A stretch of DNA of 64,000 nt. It comes from an uncultured Bacteroidales bacterium. GTDB taxonomy: Bacteria > Bacteroidota > Bacteroidia > Bacteroidales > Paludibacteraceae. The position numbers were made by a program, and so were the translations under genes. Below the pieces are notes generated by a model. That model was given only the letters and a program-made list of their open reading frames with translations. It ran no database searches and had not been told where the DNA came from. Where the stretch lies: the NCBI GenBank assembly GCA_900321605.1, contig ONWR01000012.1, positions 32,029 through 96,028 on the forward strand, written 5' to 3'. Of the stretch, positions 36,382-45,530 are shown piece after piece (the stretch's first letter is position 1; each line of letters opens with the position of its first letter).

Positions 36382-37049
36382 TTCTTCTCATTACTTTGTT
36401 TCTCAATTCTTTTTTCGTATTCGTAGTCCTCCAAGACTAAGTTGATAATTTTTTTTTGACGGGTTATGGCGAGCCCTATCAAAACTATTACCACAACTAT
36501 TGCAGCTACCCATTTAAATCCTCCCAAACTTTCTGGATTAAGAGACACAATTACCCATGACATAGGAAAAATGAGTCCTTTAAACATCGCCACTTGATTT
36601 TCCAAGTAAGGGATATTACTTCTTCTATTTTTCTTGAGCGCATATGTATAAGCCTCATAATAAATATCTTCTATCTGCTCATCACTCATTGATTCAACGG
36701 ACTTTTCCACTATTACATCTTGCAAGTTTTTGAAAAATCCAGATTCGATTTTATCGCGCAAAGAACCCCGGATCATACATATATTATTTCGCAACCCTAT
36801 CTTCCACCAGAACCAATCCACAAGACGATAATTCATTGAACCTGCTACATAGGAAAAAGCAAAGAGGACAAACACTATAGCAGTATCAAACAAATAGTTA
36901 AGTTTTGTCGGTATTTCAGGACACCATAGATTCTTACTCCACATCTCTGGATCTGTCAGCCACACGCAAAAAACAATCATTACCCCTGGTACTACCATTG
37001 TCAAAGTCTCGTAGACTGCCATTTTTCCTATAATTGCTTTCTCAGCCAT
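36378..37049 (-). CDS. Csx27-like membrane protein (paralogue of the RADAR-linked one)
   Basis: 223 aa from MAEKAIIGKMAVYETLTM; this start leaves an 11-nt gap to the preceding gene, while the longer frame (37088) overlaps it by 28 nt. Membrane segments at about 11-29, 50-70, 157-175 and 177-195. The central cytosolic part EQIEDIYYEAYTYALKKNRR ... NQVAMFKGLIFPMSW aligns with VYFDAHSYARTTKG ... QQVAMLRNSIIPCVW in the 38326 protein, so the two are homologous. Proteins of this kind (Csx27 of type VI-B CRISPR and RADAR accessory proteins) are membrane components of antiviral systems. No Cas gene is present. Middle gene of the three-gene unit. Confidence 0.65.
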   Translation of the reverse strand: MAEKAIIGKMAVYETLTMVVPGVMIVFCVWLTDPEMWSKNLWCPEIPTKLNYLFDTAIVFVLFAFSYVAGSMNYRLVDWFWWKIGLRNNICMIRGSLRDKIESGFFKNLQDVIVEKSVESMSDEQIEDIYYEAYTYALKKNRRSNIPYLENQVAMFKGLIFPMSWVIVSLNPESLGGFKWVAAIVVVIVLIGLAITRQKKIINLVLEDYEYEKRIEKQSNEKK

Positions 37050-37060
37050 ATTCTTTATAC

Positions 37061-37540
37061 TTATTCTTCTTTCCCTGCATAGCACCAAGCCTCTATCAAA
37101 TTAGCAATCTCCGTTGCCCAATTTTCGTTGAAGCGGTTTTGGATTCCTTTAGGCGCTACGCGCGGATGATTCGTATCAATATATTCATATATTCGGGCAT
37201 TGGATGTGCGCCAAATGCGGTACTTGTTTTTGTACTCATTTAAGAGCACTACGCTATCATGGTTATTGCGGCACGCCGTAAGGATAATTTGGCAGTCTGC
37301 ATCCGTCAGGAAATCTAAATTGTCGCGAACAACGGCTTGCAAGTCTCCATCGCTGGCTATTCCTACTTTGATTCCATTAATCGTCAACCATGCACAAACA
37401 TCCTTACTGTTCTTTTTATCCGGTTCTCTATCTACCGGATTTCCTTTTGCAACCATGCGTAACTTATCATACACGAGTAAGATAGATTCGGACTTACCCA
37501 TATCTCCCTCACCAAAATTCGCTATGATCGTTTTTTTCAT
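37061..37540 (-). CDS. Small P-loop protein, first gene of an unrecognised operon
   Basis: 159 aa, soluble. Residues 5-20 (IIANFGEGDMGKSESI) form strand plus Walker A (GEGDMGKS) plus helix. Further on, GIKVGIASDGDLQ (about 56-68) may be the Walker B or switch strand, and CQIILTACRNN (about 82-92) resembles the following strand with an NTPase-like loop. The length fits a minimal SIMIBI or ParA-like NTPase domain, but no exact family is recognised. A truncated duplicate with the same upstream leader is at 23565. The leader GTGTTTTTTATGTTATTATT (plus strand) is shared with RdrA and giant gene 4. It leads the Csx27-like and membrane genes and may act as their sensor or switch. Confidence 0.6.
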   Translation of the reverse strand: MKKTIIANFGEGDMGKSESILLVYDKLRMVAKGNPVDREPDKKNSKDVCAWLTINGIKVGIASDGDLQAVVRDNLDFLTDADCQIILTACRNNHDSVVLLNEYKNKYRIWRTSNARIYEYIDTNHPRVAPKGIQNRFNENWATEIANLIEAWCYAGKEE

Positions 37541-37659
37541 GGTTGTGTGTTTTTTATGTTATTATTTTTACGCTGCAGCAATGCTCCGTGCTTTTGGGTT
37601 CTCGCAAGGAAGCGAGAAGGATGCAAAAGGGGCTTTTAGCCATAAACGATCGTTAGGAA

Positions 37660-37880
37660 CATAAAGAAAGCGTGAAGATCACTTGTTCTTCACGCTCCCA
37701 TAGTACTCGAACTTCACTTACAGTTCAAACAACCAAATATCCTATCGGGTATCTTATATGCCTCCCACAAGCAATGCGCGATGCGCATGCATGCGGGTAC
37801 ATATCCCGAGGAAATCACTGGTTGTTGTTGCGCTGATTTTAGAAAGTTGCGAAGTTTCCGGGAGCCGCAAACAACCTCAA
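37660..37880 (-). ncRNA. Structured RNA, copy A
   Basis: Minus-strand element. P1 stem GGTTGTTTGCG (37876-37866) pairs with CGCAACAACAACC (37832-37820), bulges aside. The invariant core CGGCTCCCGGAAACTTCGCA and AACTTTCT follows the 5' arm. The 3' end is an intrinsic terminator AGCGTGAAGA / TCTTCACGCT (37696-37669) with TTTCTTT. GCTCCC of the core (37865-37860) is complementary to GGGAGC at the start of the terminator (37699-37694), so a long-range switch is possible. No ORF. The promoter in the repeat at 38090-38182 lies upstream. Confidence 0.65.
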
Positions 37881-38089
37881 ATTATGTCCATATTGTGTTA
37901 TGCCACTACATATTCTACTTGCCCTAACAAGTGAGTTATACCATGCAGTGAATATCTATTTTCCTTTTCGTTCTTATCGTATGTTTCTGACAAATTACAA
38001 CGAGCGTCGCTCCATAATCTATCATGTATATTTATGATATTGTTCTATCTTTTGCGCGCCATACGTGCGTTCATACGTGCGTTGGGCGG

Positions 38090-38182
38090 TCGCGCCCGAA
38101 CAAATCGGGCGCAAAGGTACAAAAAAAAATCGACATTCGCAAGGGAAATGCCGAAAAAACGTAAAAATATTTTCAAATTTTT
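38090..38182 (-). repeat. 93-bp promoter-bearing direct repeat, left copy
   Basis: About 93% identical by eye to 44586-44678, so the pair brackets the RADAR operon. It contains the GC hairpin GCGCCCGA / TCGGGCGC (38092-38112) and a minus-strand promoter TTG/CTTG (38143-38140), 20 nt, TACCTTTG (38119-38112). A transcript from here would run into structured RNA copy A. Confidence 0.8.
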
Positions 38183-38325
38183 CTCGAAAAGAGGGATTTG
38201 GCAGGGGAATATGACGTCCATAGCGAAGTATTTGAGGTTTGCTATCCCCACATATCTATCCGATTTTGAGGAGGATAATAGCCCTATGATTATGTTTAAA
38301 GTTTTTTCATTTTAGATTAATTTAG

Positions 38326-38982
38326 CTATTTATTTTCTTTTATATTAGATGTCAAGAGCACTATTGTAAATAACTTATATTCACGTGTCCAAATGATAAT
38401 ACCACAAGCCACCAAGTAGCCCAAGACAATACCAGTAATTGTGCATATAGGCAAGCCCAGCTGGCTTAATGCTATGACCATCAGCCAAACACAAGGTATG
38501 ATACTATTACGCAACATGGCGACTTGTTGTTCAATCGCTAACAATACCGCTCCTTTGGTCGTGCGAGCATAGCTATGGGCATCAAAATAAACGCTTTGAA
38601 GGTCTATGAAATCTATCTCACTTAAAGACTTGTTTAATATCTGAAATATTTCTTTGTTGTTCTCTTTTACTTTTATTTCGTGTTTATAGGCTATACGCAT
38701 TACTAATTTCCATATGCCGATGTATCTTTCTATAACAACTCTCCATATAGTAACGAGCGTATGATTCACAATACCCAATAAGTATGATAATAGTAAGCCA
38801 AGACATCCAAAGCAAAAAGCTCTCGATAGTATTGTTTGTTTTAGGATATGTTGAATCCATGGAATCTCTTTGACTCCGCCCCATACATCGCCTGTTGACA
38901 AGATTGCCAACAACAGCAATCCTCCCGGACAAATCATCGCAAGGATGTCATATAAGTTTAATCTTTCAAATAGTTTTTCCAT
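38326..38982 (-). CDS. Csx27-like accessory membrane protein of the RADAR operon
   Basis: 218 aa. Membrane segments at about 11-29 (DILAMICPGGLLLLAILST), 50-73, 161-180 and 183-202 (TGIVLGYLVACGIIIWT). The central soluble part includes VYFDAHSYARTTKGAVLLAIEQQVAML, homologous to the 36378 protein. RADAR loci are known to carry an extra membrane protein of the Csx27 or SLATT type, and this fits the Csx27-like kind. The gene starts 4 nt after the RdrB stop, so it is in the operon. Likely role (inference from the family): membrane localisation or effector of the RADAR complex. Confidence 0.7.
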   Translation of the reverse strand: MEKLFERLNLYDILAMICPGGLLLLAILSTGDVWGGVKEIPWIQHILKQTILSRAFCFGCLGLLLSYLLGIVNHTLVTIWRVVIERYIGIWKLVMRIAYKHEIKVKENNKEIFQILNKSLSEIDFIDLQSVYFDAHSYARTTKGAVLLAIEQQVAMLRNSIIPCVWLMVIALSQLGLPICTITGIVLGYLVACGIIIWTREYKLFTIVLLTSNIKENK

Positions 38983-38986
38983 ATAT

Positions 38987-41581
38987 TTATAGTTTAAATC
39001 GTTGTTGTTCTCCGGCTTTGCGCAAGTGATCTATATATTTCATTATCTGGCGCGTACCGTATTTGGGGGTGCCATCATCATTCTTCTCCTTCATCAAACC
39101 CAATGCTAATAAAGAAAACTCATTGTACAACGTTGTAGCAAATACCCCTCTGTCATCCGTATTCACAGACGCATTCAATAGTGGATAATAAGGATTTGAT
39201 TGCTCTGCAATCGGATCAAATTTAGTTAGCAAGGGATGTTCACAATAGTTATCAATAAAGCCAATCTTCAAGTTGGATGTCGGGTTACATTCTATAGCAA
39301 TCTGCTTCTTGCTCACTTTTTGACGGATCTTAGCTTGAAGTTTATCAACTATAGCCGCAATAGATTCAGGATATTTACCCTGATAGCGTTTTTCCCCATT
39401 GGTTTTTACGCTGTGATCAAAATGGTAACATTGGTAAAGTTCACATGCTTCTTGGTCTTGGCGTGCAATATTTACCAATTCATCATCTACTTCTGCCGTT
39501 TGGTTCCAATCGGTCATAGTAGATTTTTCCCATAATGTCGGTTTGATTTTCATTCCTGTCTTGCATGGTTCGTCTCCACGGAGCAACATACTACTCCAAT
39601 AAGTTTGCATATCAAACGGACAAATTTTATTATAGCCTATTGCCTTATATAACTCTCGCGCCAAACGATTCAATTCTGTTTCTAAGGAATTCGGTATTTC
39701 AACATCTTCTTTGCTGGCAGTCATACATAGCCAAACACAATTATCTAATACATACTGCTTTGGGGCAATGATTCGATAATGTCGCCTGCTATAGTACTGT
39801 TCAGCATTTACGCCCATCGCTAATCCATGACCTATCCGACAATGCGAGTCCAAGCCCAAGAACAACATCGCTTCATCTATAGCACGGAGACCATCTACGA
39901 TATCAAAGAAGTCTTCTCCTACGTGGTAGGTCTGGTTGCTTAGTCCTTTTTTGCGCGCATAGCGGAAGATATGTCCGAACACTTCCGGTCGGCAAAACAT
40001 CTCTGTGCTGGCTGCATCTATACCTACTATTTGTATATCATTAGGCCGTCTTTGCTGTTTTTCATAAGCACTCAAGACTTGTTTGATATATCCTTTCAAT
40101 TCATAGCGATAGTTATAGTAACGTGGATAGTCCTGACGATTACTGAGCCTTAATTCCTTCGCCTTTTCTGACTTGCTATAGTTGGCTTTTATGAAATGCA
40201 CGACTAACGACAGATGCTTTGCAGCGTTGTCCATGACTTTGCGTTGTGTGAACACACCTTTATTATAATTGCGTACACGCATACGCGAATGGTTCGTCAT
40301 ATGTTGCAATTCTTTCGGAGTAATACGTCCTTCTAAGCAATCGTTTTCGCTATTTCGTAGTGTGGTCTGTAATACTATCGGGTCGAAGACTTCTGCAATT
40401 GGATCTTGCTCCTTGATGAAGATATCTTTTCTATCTTGATAGGTCTCGAAGTTCTCAAAGCCCTTCAGTTGATTAATTTGCACAAACTCTTTGCGGATCC
40501 GTGTCTTTAGCACGAGATATAAGTAAAAGTATGGTGCTAAGGTCCACATCTTATTATCAAAAGCAAAGAAGCGATAGAAGAACTGGTACATCAACTTACG
40601 CTCTCCATGGAAGATGAGATTTGCGTCTTTGATATGCGCTTTCACCTCTTGGTTAGGGAGAATGGCATAATCCAGCACTCTGCCGTTTCTGCTTTTTATA
40701 GCAGATGTCCGTAAAACACCGATTTCTGCACTAATATCCCGCTTAATCCGATTAGCATACATCTCATCTTCCAAAATGCACTTAACACACAGTATACGAC
40801 GACAGAATTGTTTGTCACAGATGCATAGATTGTTGAGCAACTTGAAAAATTGTACTCTTAAATAAGCAGCAGCAATACACATTCGTTTGAGCGAATATAA
40901 CTGCTCCGTGCCTACCGTAGAAAGTGTGACATCTTGATACAGCTTTATATCCTTAACCTTTTTTTCTATACCGTTTAACGAGTTCGTCAAATCAATCCAA
41001 TTAAGGCTAAACACATCGCAAGTTGCATTATAATGCGCATGTAAGTCTACCATTCCGCGAGATAAAACATCATGTAATTCCTCATTACTATGTCTAATCA
41101 AATCAGACCATGCAAAGAGCGTCGTTTGTCTCCTTGGAGTAGTATTTACATCTTTGTTTGCCAAATAGGCTGTTGTAAACAAGTCTTCACCGACAAATAA
41201 TGTCGCATCTTTCCATCGAAACAACTCATCAAAAACCACTACCGGTTGCAAGGTTTTGGGATCATGCGTAACGAACTTATTGGCCATATGCCGAACAAGT
41301 AAGAATGGACGATAGACAAATGGTATCTTTGTAGCATCTTGCTCATCGACATATTCGCTTAATGCATTCTCGCTATTCAGGTTCATCCAAATGTCCTGCG
41401 CCAAATTCTCCATCAAACGAGCCTCGGTTGTCGTGAAGGCATCTTCACGCCAGCGCACGAGTTGAGGCAGGATGTCTATATATCCATCCTTGTTTCTACG
41501 CGCATCCTCAATGGCTTTCACCACCGCTTCTACCGGATAATCGTAGAATAATGCCTTTATACTCGCTCGTTCGAAGTCCAT
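38987..41581 (-). CDS. rdrB: RdrB, adenosine deaminase of the RADAR antiviral system
   Basis: 864 aa. All metal and catalytic motifs of the adenosine deaminase fold are present: DLHAHYNAT (HxH, about 178), YHVGEDFFDIVDGL (HxGE, about 549), CRIGHGLAMG (about 581), ECNPTSNLKIG (about 763) and NTDDRGVFATTLYNEF (about 805). The N-terminal 170 residues and the 220-520 insertion are far beyond the usual ADA length, as expected for RdrB. RdrB converts adenosine in RNA or in ATP/dATP to inosine during phage infection, in a very large assembly with RdrA. It starts directly after the RdrA stop codon (TAAATG) and is followed by the membrane gene. It looks intact and active. Confidence 0.92.
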   Translation of the reverse strand: MDFERASIKALFYDYPVEAVVKAIEDARRNKDGYIDILPQLVRWREDAFTTTEARLMENLAQDIWMNLNSENALSEYVDEQDATKIPFVYRPFLLVRHMANKFVTHDPKTLQPVVVFDELFRWKDATLFVGEDLFTTAYLANKDVNTTPRRQTTLFAWSDLIRHSNEELHDVLSRGMVDLHAHYNATCDVFSLNWIDLTNSLNGIEKKVKDIKLYQDVTLSTVGTEQLYSLKRMCIAAAYLRVQFFKLLNNLCICDKQFCRRILCVKCILEDEMYANRIKRDISAEIGVLRTSAIKSRNGRVLDYAILPNQEVKAHIKDANLIFHGERKLMYQFFYRFFAFDNKMWTLAPYFYLYLVLKTRIRKEFVQINQLKGFENFETYQDRKDIFIKEQDPIAEVFDPIVLQTTLRNSENDCLEGRITPKELQHMTNHSRMRVRNYNKGVFTQRKVMDNAAKHLSLVVHFIKANYSKSEKAKELRLSNRQDYPRYYNYRYELKGYIKQVLSAYEKQQRRPNDIQIVGIDAASTEMFCRPEVFGHIFRYARKKGLSNQTYHVGEDFFDIVDGLRAIDEAMLFLGLDSHCRIGHGLAMGVNAEQYYSRRHYRIIAPKQYVLDNCVWLCMTASKEDVEIPNSLETELNRLARELYKAIGYNKICPFDMQTYWSSMLLRGDEPCKTGMKIKPTLWEKSTMTDWNQTAEVDDELVNIARQDQEACELYQCYHFDHSVKTNGEKRYQGKYPESIAAIVDKLQAKIRQKVSKKQIAIECNPTSNLKIGFIDNYCEHPLLTKFDPIAEQSNPYYPLLNASVNTDDRGVFATTLYNEFSLLALGLMKEKNDDGTPKYGTRQIMKYIDHLRKAGEQQRFKL

Positions 41582-44515
41582 TTAGTTATTCGTTTCAGAT
41601 ATATTGTTTTTTTTAGGTCTCCCTGCTTTCTTTTTAGGCTTATCTTCACTTTCAGGCGCGTCTATATAAACTATATTTTTCTCTATTTTTTCTCTTCTTT
41701 TCTTTTCTTCAGAAAAGCTTTTACTTAAGTTCTTCACCTCTTTCGCAATTTCAGCAATTTGAGAGCCTACTTGACGATTAATTTCTTTAGAGAATGCTTC
41801 GAATAATTTTGCAGTTTCATTTCTTGCTTGTGTTGTTGCTCTTTGAATAGTATCTTCACGAGTTTTTAAAGATACACTTCCACGGCGCAATATATCTATA
41901 TTGGGTGTTTGAGATAAAATAGCAATAACATCGTTACGAGAATATTTTTCTTCCTCTTCAAATATAGAATCCCAATCTATTTCTTCTAACAAATCAGCAT
42001 CGTCAAGGTTACTAACCCTATCTCTAAGCTCTTTTCCTGCGACTTTAGATGTTGCATTTAATCCAAGGATACTTCCACCTAATGCGCTTTCTAACGTGGC
42101 GATTGTTCGCTTATTTGTTTCTTCTAATTGAAATATTTGATTAAACTTTTCCTCTGTTACTAATTTTGGATTAGATAAATAGTTGATTATAGGATCTAAA
42201 AACCAGAATTTCATTTCATATGCACCTTCGCCTTTTTTTATGGGATAAAGTTGTATGTTAATTTTTTGAATATACTGGTATAGATATTGCAAGTTAAATA
42301 AGCTACCACCTGTTTTTTGTGTGTCTCTATTATTGATTAGATTATCCTGAATGGCCAATTGAACTTCAGAAAATCTCACAACAGCTTCGGAGATAAATCT
42401 ATGTAACTTTGAGGGTAAACTCGTACTGGAACTCCATGGGTGCTTTTCATCACATATTGCCATCATGTTGTATAGCAAAGAGTCCTTATCGGCTAATGTA
42501 TCTGCATAATAGTCCCTTTTGTCTTTACGCCCAATATTATATATATCATTCCATCGCTGATAAGTCTGCTTGATGTTTATTACATTATAGAAAATGGACA
42601 AAGCATCAAATACAATATAATTATTCTTATCACTGAAATTATCATAATATGATCTACTTGTTAATTCTCTATTATATTCAGTTCCTTGCCACGAAAAAGC
42701 TGGATATGTTGTAGTAAGAACAAAAAATTCACATAACAATTTCTGCTCTTTACTTGACGAAGGATTAAGTTCTTTAAATTTTTGTATTAATTCTTTACCA
42801 TTAATAACTCTCTTTTCACGAGGATTATTACGTCTATCCCTTGGCAAAATTTCGCCTGCTTTATACGTAAAATACGCACCATTAACTAAACGTTGTAATA
42901 GATTACGTTTTTGAATTTTGATATCATACTTATAAATAGATACATTTCCTTCTGTATTAGGAAATAAATTCTGTTCAGATTCAGAAATAACATTGTAATT
43001 ATCATACAATTTCATTGAATAAAATGCTCGCAGGAAAACAATTAATTGCTTATCTTCTTTAGTCTCCAAAGTGTTTTCTGCATAGTTCATCACATAGAAA
43101 ACATCACCTAAAGATATGTTTTGCATTGCATTTAACGGATTAAGAATTGCTTTTAGAATTTCATCTTTAATATCACTTAGTTGCTGCATTTGGTCTTTTG
43201 TCGGGAACAACATATCTTTTAAATGCATCACTACATTTTTGTTTATAGACACTACATCTTCATTATGAACTAACGACTCTACAAATAATTGATTGCTATT
43301 AGTCAAACCATTCAGCCACGAAGTATTAAAGTAGTCCTTAAAATCTTCTTTGTTTTTTAAATTATCAATACCCTTTTCATTTTTAGCTTCTGGCATATTC
43401 CATAATTTACCGATTAACAATCGAACAGACCGAAGATTAGTTGGAACAATTGGAGAAATACTACGACCATTAATAAAAATATAACCTGTTTTTCTAAAGA
43501 TATAGCGAACAACTGCTTCTTTGACAGATGGATAATCTTCTTGATTATCAATATTCCACTTTATTATTAATTTTTTTTCTACTATATTTTCTCCACTTGG
43601 CATCTTTACTCTATGGCTTTCGGGAATCATTTTAGTCACATACCTAATTGCCATGTCTGTAATAGTGTTATTTGGAATTATCTCTTTTGATAATTTATTA
43701 CGCAGATATGACTGCACAACTTCAACCATCTGCTCAATCTTTATAGACATCAGCACAACACATGCAGACGGAGAACTCAGATACTTGCGAATTTCTTCGG
43801 CCATCGTATAACCCTCGGTTACATTAAGGTCCAAATCATCTATGCTAATCAGTACTCGATCTTTGCCAAAGTACTTAGCATAGCAGCGCATTAACTTATT
43901 TAGGTCCTCCTTCAACTCAATAGATGCAGCTAAATCTGCTACTTCTTCTAAATTATCATATGCTGATTTATTGGAAGACTTATCAATAAGGCTCAAACTT
44001 TTGTGAACATCATGAAAGAGCTGTATCAATTGATTGCGTTTAGCGATATCCAAGTTTATTCCACACGTACAATCATCTTTCATGTTCGCCTTTTCATCGT
44101 CATCTTTAAGGATATCAGCATACATCTGTCCAATAAGTAACTCCAATAAATTATGCTTGTCATCAAAGAAAGCCGGATCTACTAAATTCAGGACTTTGAA
44201 ACTATTCTCTTTTATTTTATTGTCTTTTGGAAAAAGATCTTTAGATTCCTCATATGCATCACCGCCAATCAAGATATTACGAATAGTCATCAAAGCAGAT
44301 GTTTTTCCTTCGCCTCGATCACCACAGAACGCTACAATATTGGACACTGGAGCATCTTTGTCCTCATCTTTATAATCAATAATAGTACTGATGATATTCA
44401 ACGCCTGTTTATACTGCTCCCTAAACAAAGAATGTTCAAATTGCTCCTTTGTTTTCTCAATTACAATACCCGTTTCTTCTCCCATGCGGAAGATGATAGT
44501 GTTGTTGTTTTCCAT
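41582..44515 (-). CDS. rdrA: RdrA, KAP-like P-loop ATPase of the RADAR antiviral system
   Basis: 977 aa. Walker A AFCGDRGEGKTSALMTIR at about 58-75, Walker B DRVLISIDDLDLNV at about 212-225, then EEIRKYLSSPSACVVLMSIK (sensor-like) at about 234-255. The large C-terminal part is helical and ends in a coiled coil and a Lys-rich tail (KPKKKAGRPKK, an AT-hook-like GRPKK). This is the expected architecture and length of RdrA, which partners with the deaminase RdrB. First gene of the operon. The promoter at 44608-44639 gives an 87-nt leader beginning with a GC hairpin and ending in the A-rich leader shared with genes at 37540 and 58789. Strongly AT-rich relative to the giant genes. Confidence 0.9.
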   Translation of the reverse strand: MENNNTIIFRMGEETGIVIEKTKEQFEHSLFREQYKQALNIISTIIDYKDEDKDAPVSNIVAFCGDRGEGKTSALMTIRNILIGGDAYEESKDLFPKDNKIKENSFKVLNLVDPAFFDDKHNLLELLIGQMYADILKDDDEKANMKDDCTCGINLDIAKRNQLIQLFHDVHKSLSLIDKSSNKSAYDNLEEVADLAASIELKEDLNKLMRCYAKYFGKDRVLISIDDLDLNVTEGYTMAEEIRKYLSSPSACVVLMSIKIEQMVEVVQSYLRNKLSKEIIPNNTITDMAIRYVTKMIPESHRVKMPSGENIVEKKLIIKWNIDNQEDYPSVKEAVVRYIFRKTGYIFINGRSISPIVPTNLRSVRLLIGKLWNMPEAKNEKGIDNLKNKEDFKDYFNTSWLNGLTNSNQLFVESLVHNEDVVSINKNVVMHLKDMLFPTKDQMQQLSDIKDEILKAILNPLNAMQNISLGDVFYVMNYAENTLETKEDKQLIVFLRAFYSMKLYDNYNVISESEQNLFPNTEGNVSIYKYDIKIQKRNLLQRLVNGAYFTYKAGEILPRDRRNNPREKRVINGKELIQKFKELNPSSSKEQKLLCEFFVLTTTYPAFSWQGTEYNRELTSRSYYDNFSDKNNYIVFDALSIFYNVINIKQTYQRWNDIYNIGRKDKRDYYADTLADKDSLLYNMMAICDEKHPWSSSTSLPSKLHRFISEAVVRFSEVQLAIQDNLINNRDTQKTGGSLFNLQYLYQYIQKINIQLYPIKKGEGAYEMKFWFLDPIINYLSNPKLVTEEKFNQIFQLEETNKRTIATLESALGGSILGLNATSKVAGKELRDRVSNLDDADLLEEIDWDSIFEEEEKYSRNDVIAILSQTPNIDILRRGSVSLKTREDTIQRATTQARNETAKLFEAFSKEINRQVGSQIAEIAKEVKNLSKSFSEEKKRREKIEKNIVYIDAPESEDKPKKKAGRPKKNNISETNN

Positions 44516-44585
44516 AGCTATCTTCGTGTTTTTATGTTATTATTCTATTTTTTGTGCGTTTCGTGCGATTACGTGCGTAGCGCAA

Positions 44586-44678
44586 TCGCGCCCGAACAAA
44601 TCGGGCGCAAAGGTACAAAAAAAATTCGACACTCACAAGGGAAATGCCGAAAAAACGTAAAAATATTTTCAATTTTTT
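44586..44678 (-). repeat. 93-bp promoter-bearing direct repeat, right copy; RADAR promoter
   Basis: Contains GCGCCCGA / TCGGGCGC (44588-44608) and a minus-strand promoter CTTG (44639-44636), 20 nt, TACCTTTG (44615-44608). The hairpin would sit at the very 5' end of the RADAR mRNA. Confidence 0.8.
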
Positions 44679-44684
44679 ACAAAA

Positions 44685-44715
44685 AAGCGGTAAACTCGCT
44701 ATGAATTTACCGCTT
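44685..44715 (-). terminator. AAGCGGTAAA terminator of the HigBA unit
   Basis: Perfect 10-bp arms AAGCGGTAAA / TTTACCGCTT, 11-nt loop, T-run on the minus strand. Confidence 0.8.
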
Positions 44716-44737
44716 GGATTGTAGGATATTTTAGGGA

Positions 44738-45049
44738 TTATAGAACTGTCAATGCAACTTTCTTGCCCATCCCTGCAAAAATCTGAAAGATGGAAGATAA
44801 AGAAACATTGCTATAACCGTGCTCCAATCGAGAGATAACTTGAGTAGGAGTGCCCGATTGAGCAGCTAACTCTTTTTGAGTCATACCAGCCTGAAGCCTT
44901 TGCTCCTTCAAAATCTCACCGATGCAAAATGCCTCAGCATCTGCTTCAAACTTCTCACGTTTGGTAGTGCCTCGCTTTCCGTACTCGACATCCAACAATT
45001 GGGAGAAATCTGTGCATTGCATCAAATCTTGTTTGTGTTGTGCAGTCAT
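44738..45049 (-). CDS. higA: HigA-type antitoxin (XRE helix-turn-helix)
   Basis: 103 aa. XRE-type helix-turn-helix at about residues 45-98: ILKEQRLQAGMTQKELAAQSGTPTQVISRLEHGYSNVSLSSIFQIFAGMGKKV. The N-terminal 40 residues bind the toxin in this family. The start codon shares one base with the toxin stop (TAATG at 45049), toxin first, which is the HigBA order. HigA represses its own operon and neutralises HigB. Followed by a strong terminator. Complete. Confidence 0.88.
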   Translation of the reverse strand: MTAQHKQDLMQCTDFSQLLDVEYGKRGTTKREKFEADAEAFCIGEILKEQRLQAGMTQKELAAQSGTPTQVISRLEHGYSNVSLSSIFQIFAGMGKKVALTVL

Positions 45050-45396
45050 TATCGTGCCTCCTTCTCTTTAAAATATTCGTTTTTCAATCTCTCCGCCCTC
45101 GAAATCTGATCCGGCGGGGTCTTTTGGCTTTTCTTTTGAAAACCATTAAACAAAACTACCAAGTTCCCTTTATCAAAGCAACAGAAGATTCGATAAATAT
45201 TACTCTCCATCTCTATACGAATCTCAAATAGTCCTTCTACTGTCTCTATTGATCGGAAAAACTTCTTAGGTATCTTTTCCTGTGTTTCCACCAGTTTGAG
45301 CACCTGATTGATCTTACGACGCACATCCTCCGTTTGCGCGGTATAAAATGTGACGAAGTAATTGTTATAAAAGATGATTCTCCTTGGTACAGGCAT
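45049..45396 (-). CDS. higB: HigB-type toxin (RelE superfamily, Gp49-like)
   Basis: 115 aa. RelE-fold core: VRRKINQVLKLVETQEKIPKKFFRSIETVEGLFEIRIEMESNIYRIFCCFDKGNLVVLFNGFQKKSQKTP. The LFEIR, YRIF and LFNGFQKKSQKTP motifs are typical of phage-derived Gp49/HigB ribosome-dependent mRNases, including the Lys-rich final strand. It is expressed from the promoter at 45417-45447 with a 15-nt leader. Complete. Confidence 0.88.
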   Translation of the reverse strand: MPVPRRIIFYNNYFVTFYTAQTEDVRRKINQVLKLVETQEKIPKKFFRSIETVEGLFEIRIEMESNIYRIFCCFDKGNLVVLFNGFQKKSQKTPPDQISRAERLKNEYFKEKEAR

Positions 45397-45416
45397 AATT
45401 GCAATGATTTTCGTTG

Positions 45417-45447
45417 CAAAATTACAACTTTTTTACGACATACACAA
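45417..45447 (-). promoter_or_regulatory. Promoter of higBA
   Basis: TTG (45447-45445), 20 nt, TAATTTTG (45424-45417). Confidence 0.7.
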
Positions 45448-45530
45448 GTTTTTAGGCAAAAAAACATAATTTTATCTATTATTTACCCGTTTTTGCGGTA
45501 AATCCACTATGTCAAATATCCCGAACGCTG

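Noticed and set aside
37660-37880. Structured RNA as a retron or group II intron RNA
   Set aside because: No reverse transcriptase near any of the three copies.
38034-38315. 93-aa plus-strand frame
   Set aside because: Lies entirely over the 93-bp promoter repeat and its flank.
36378-38982. Type VI-B CRISPR locus suggested by Csx27-like proteins
   Set aside because: No Cas13b (no HEPN RxxxxH giant protein) and no repeat array; the RADAR genes explain one of the two proteins.
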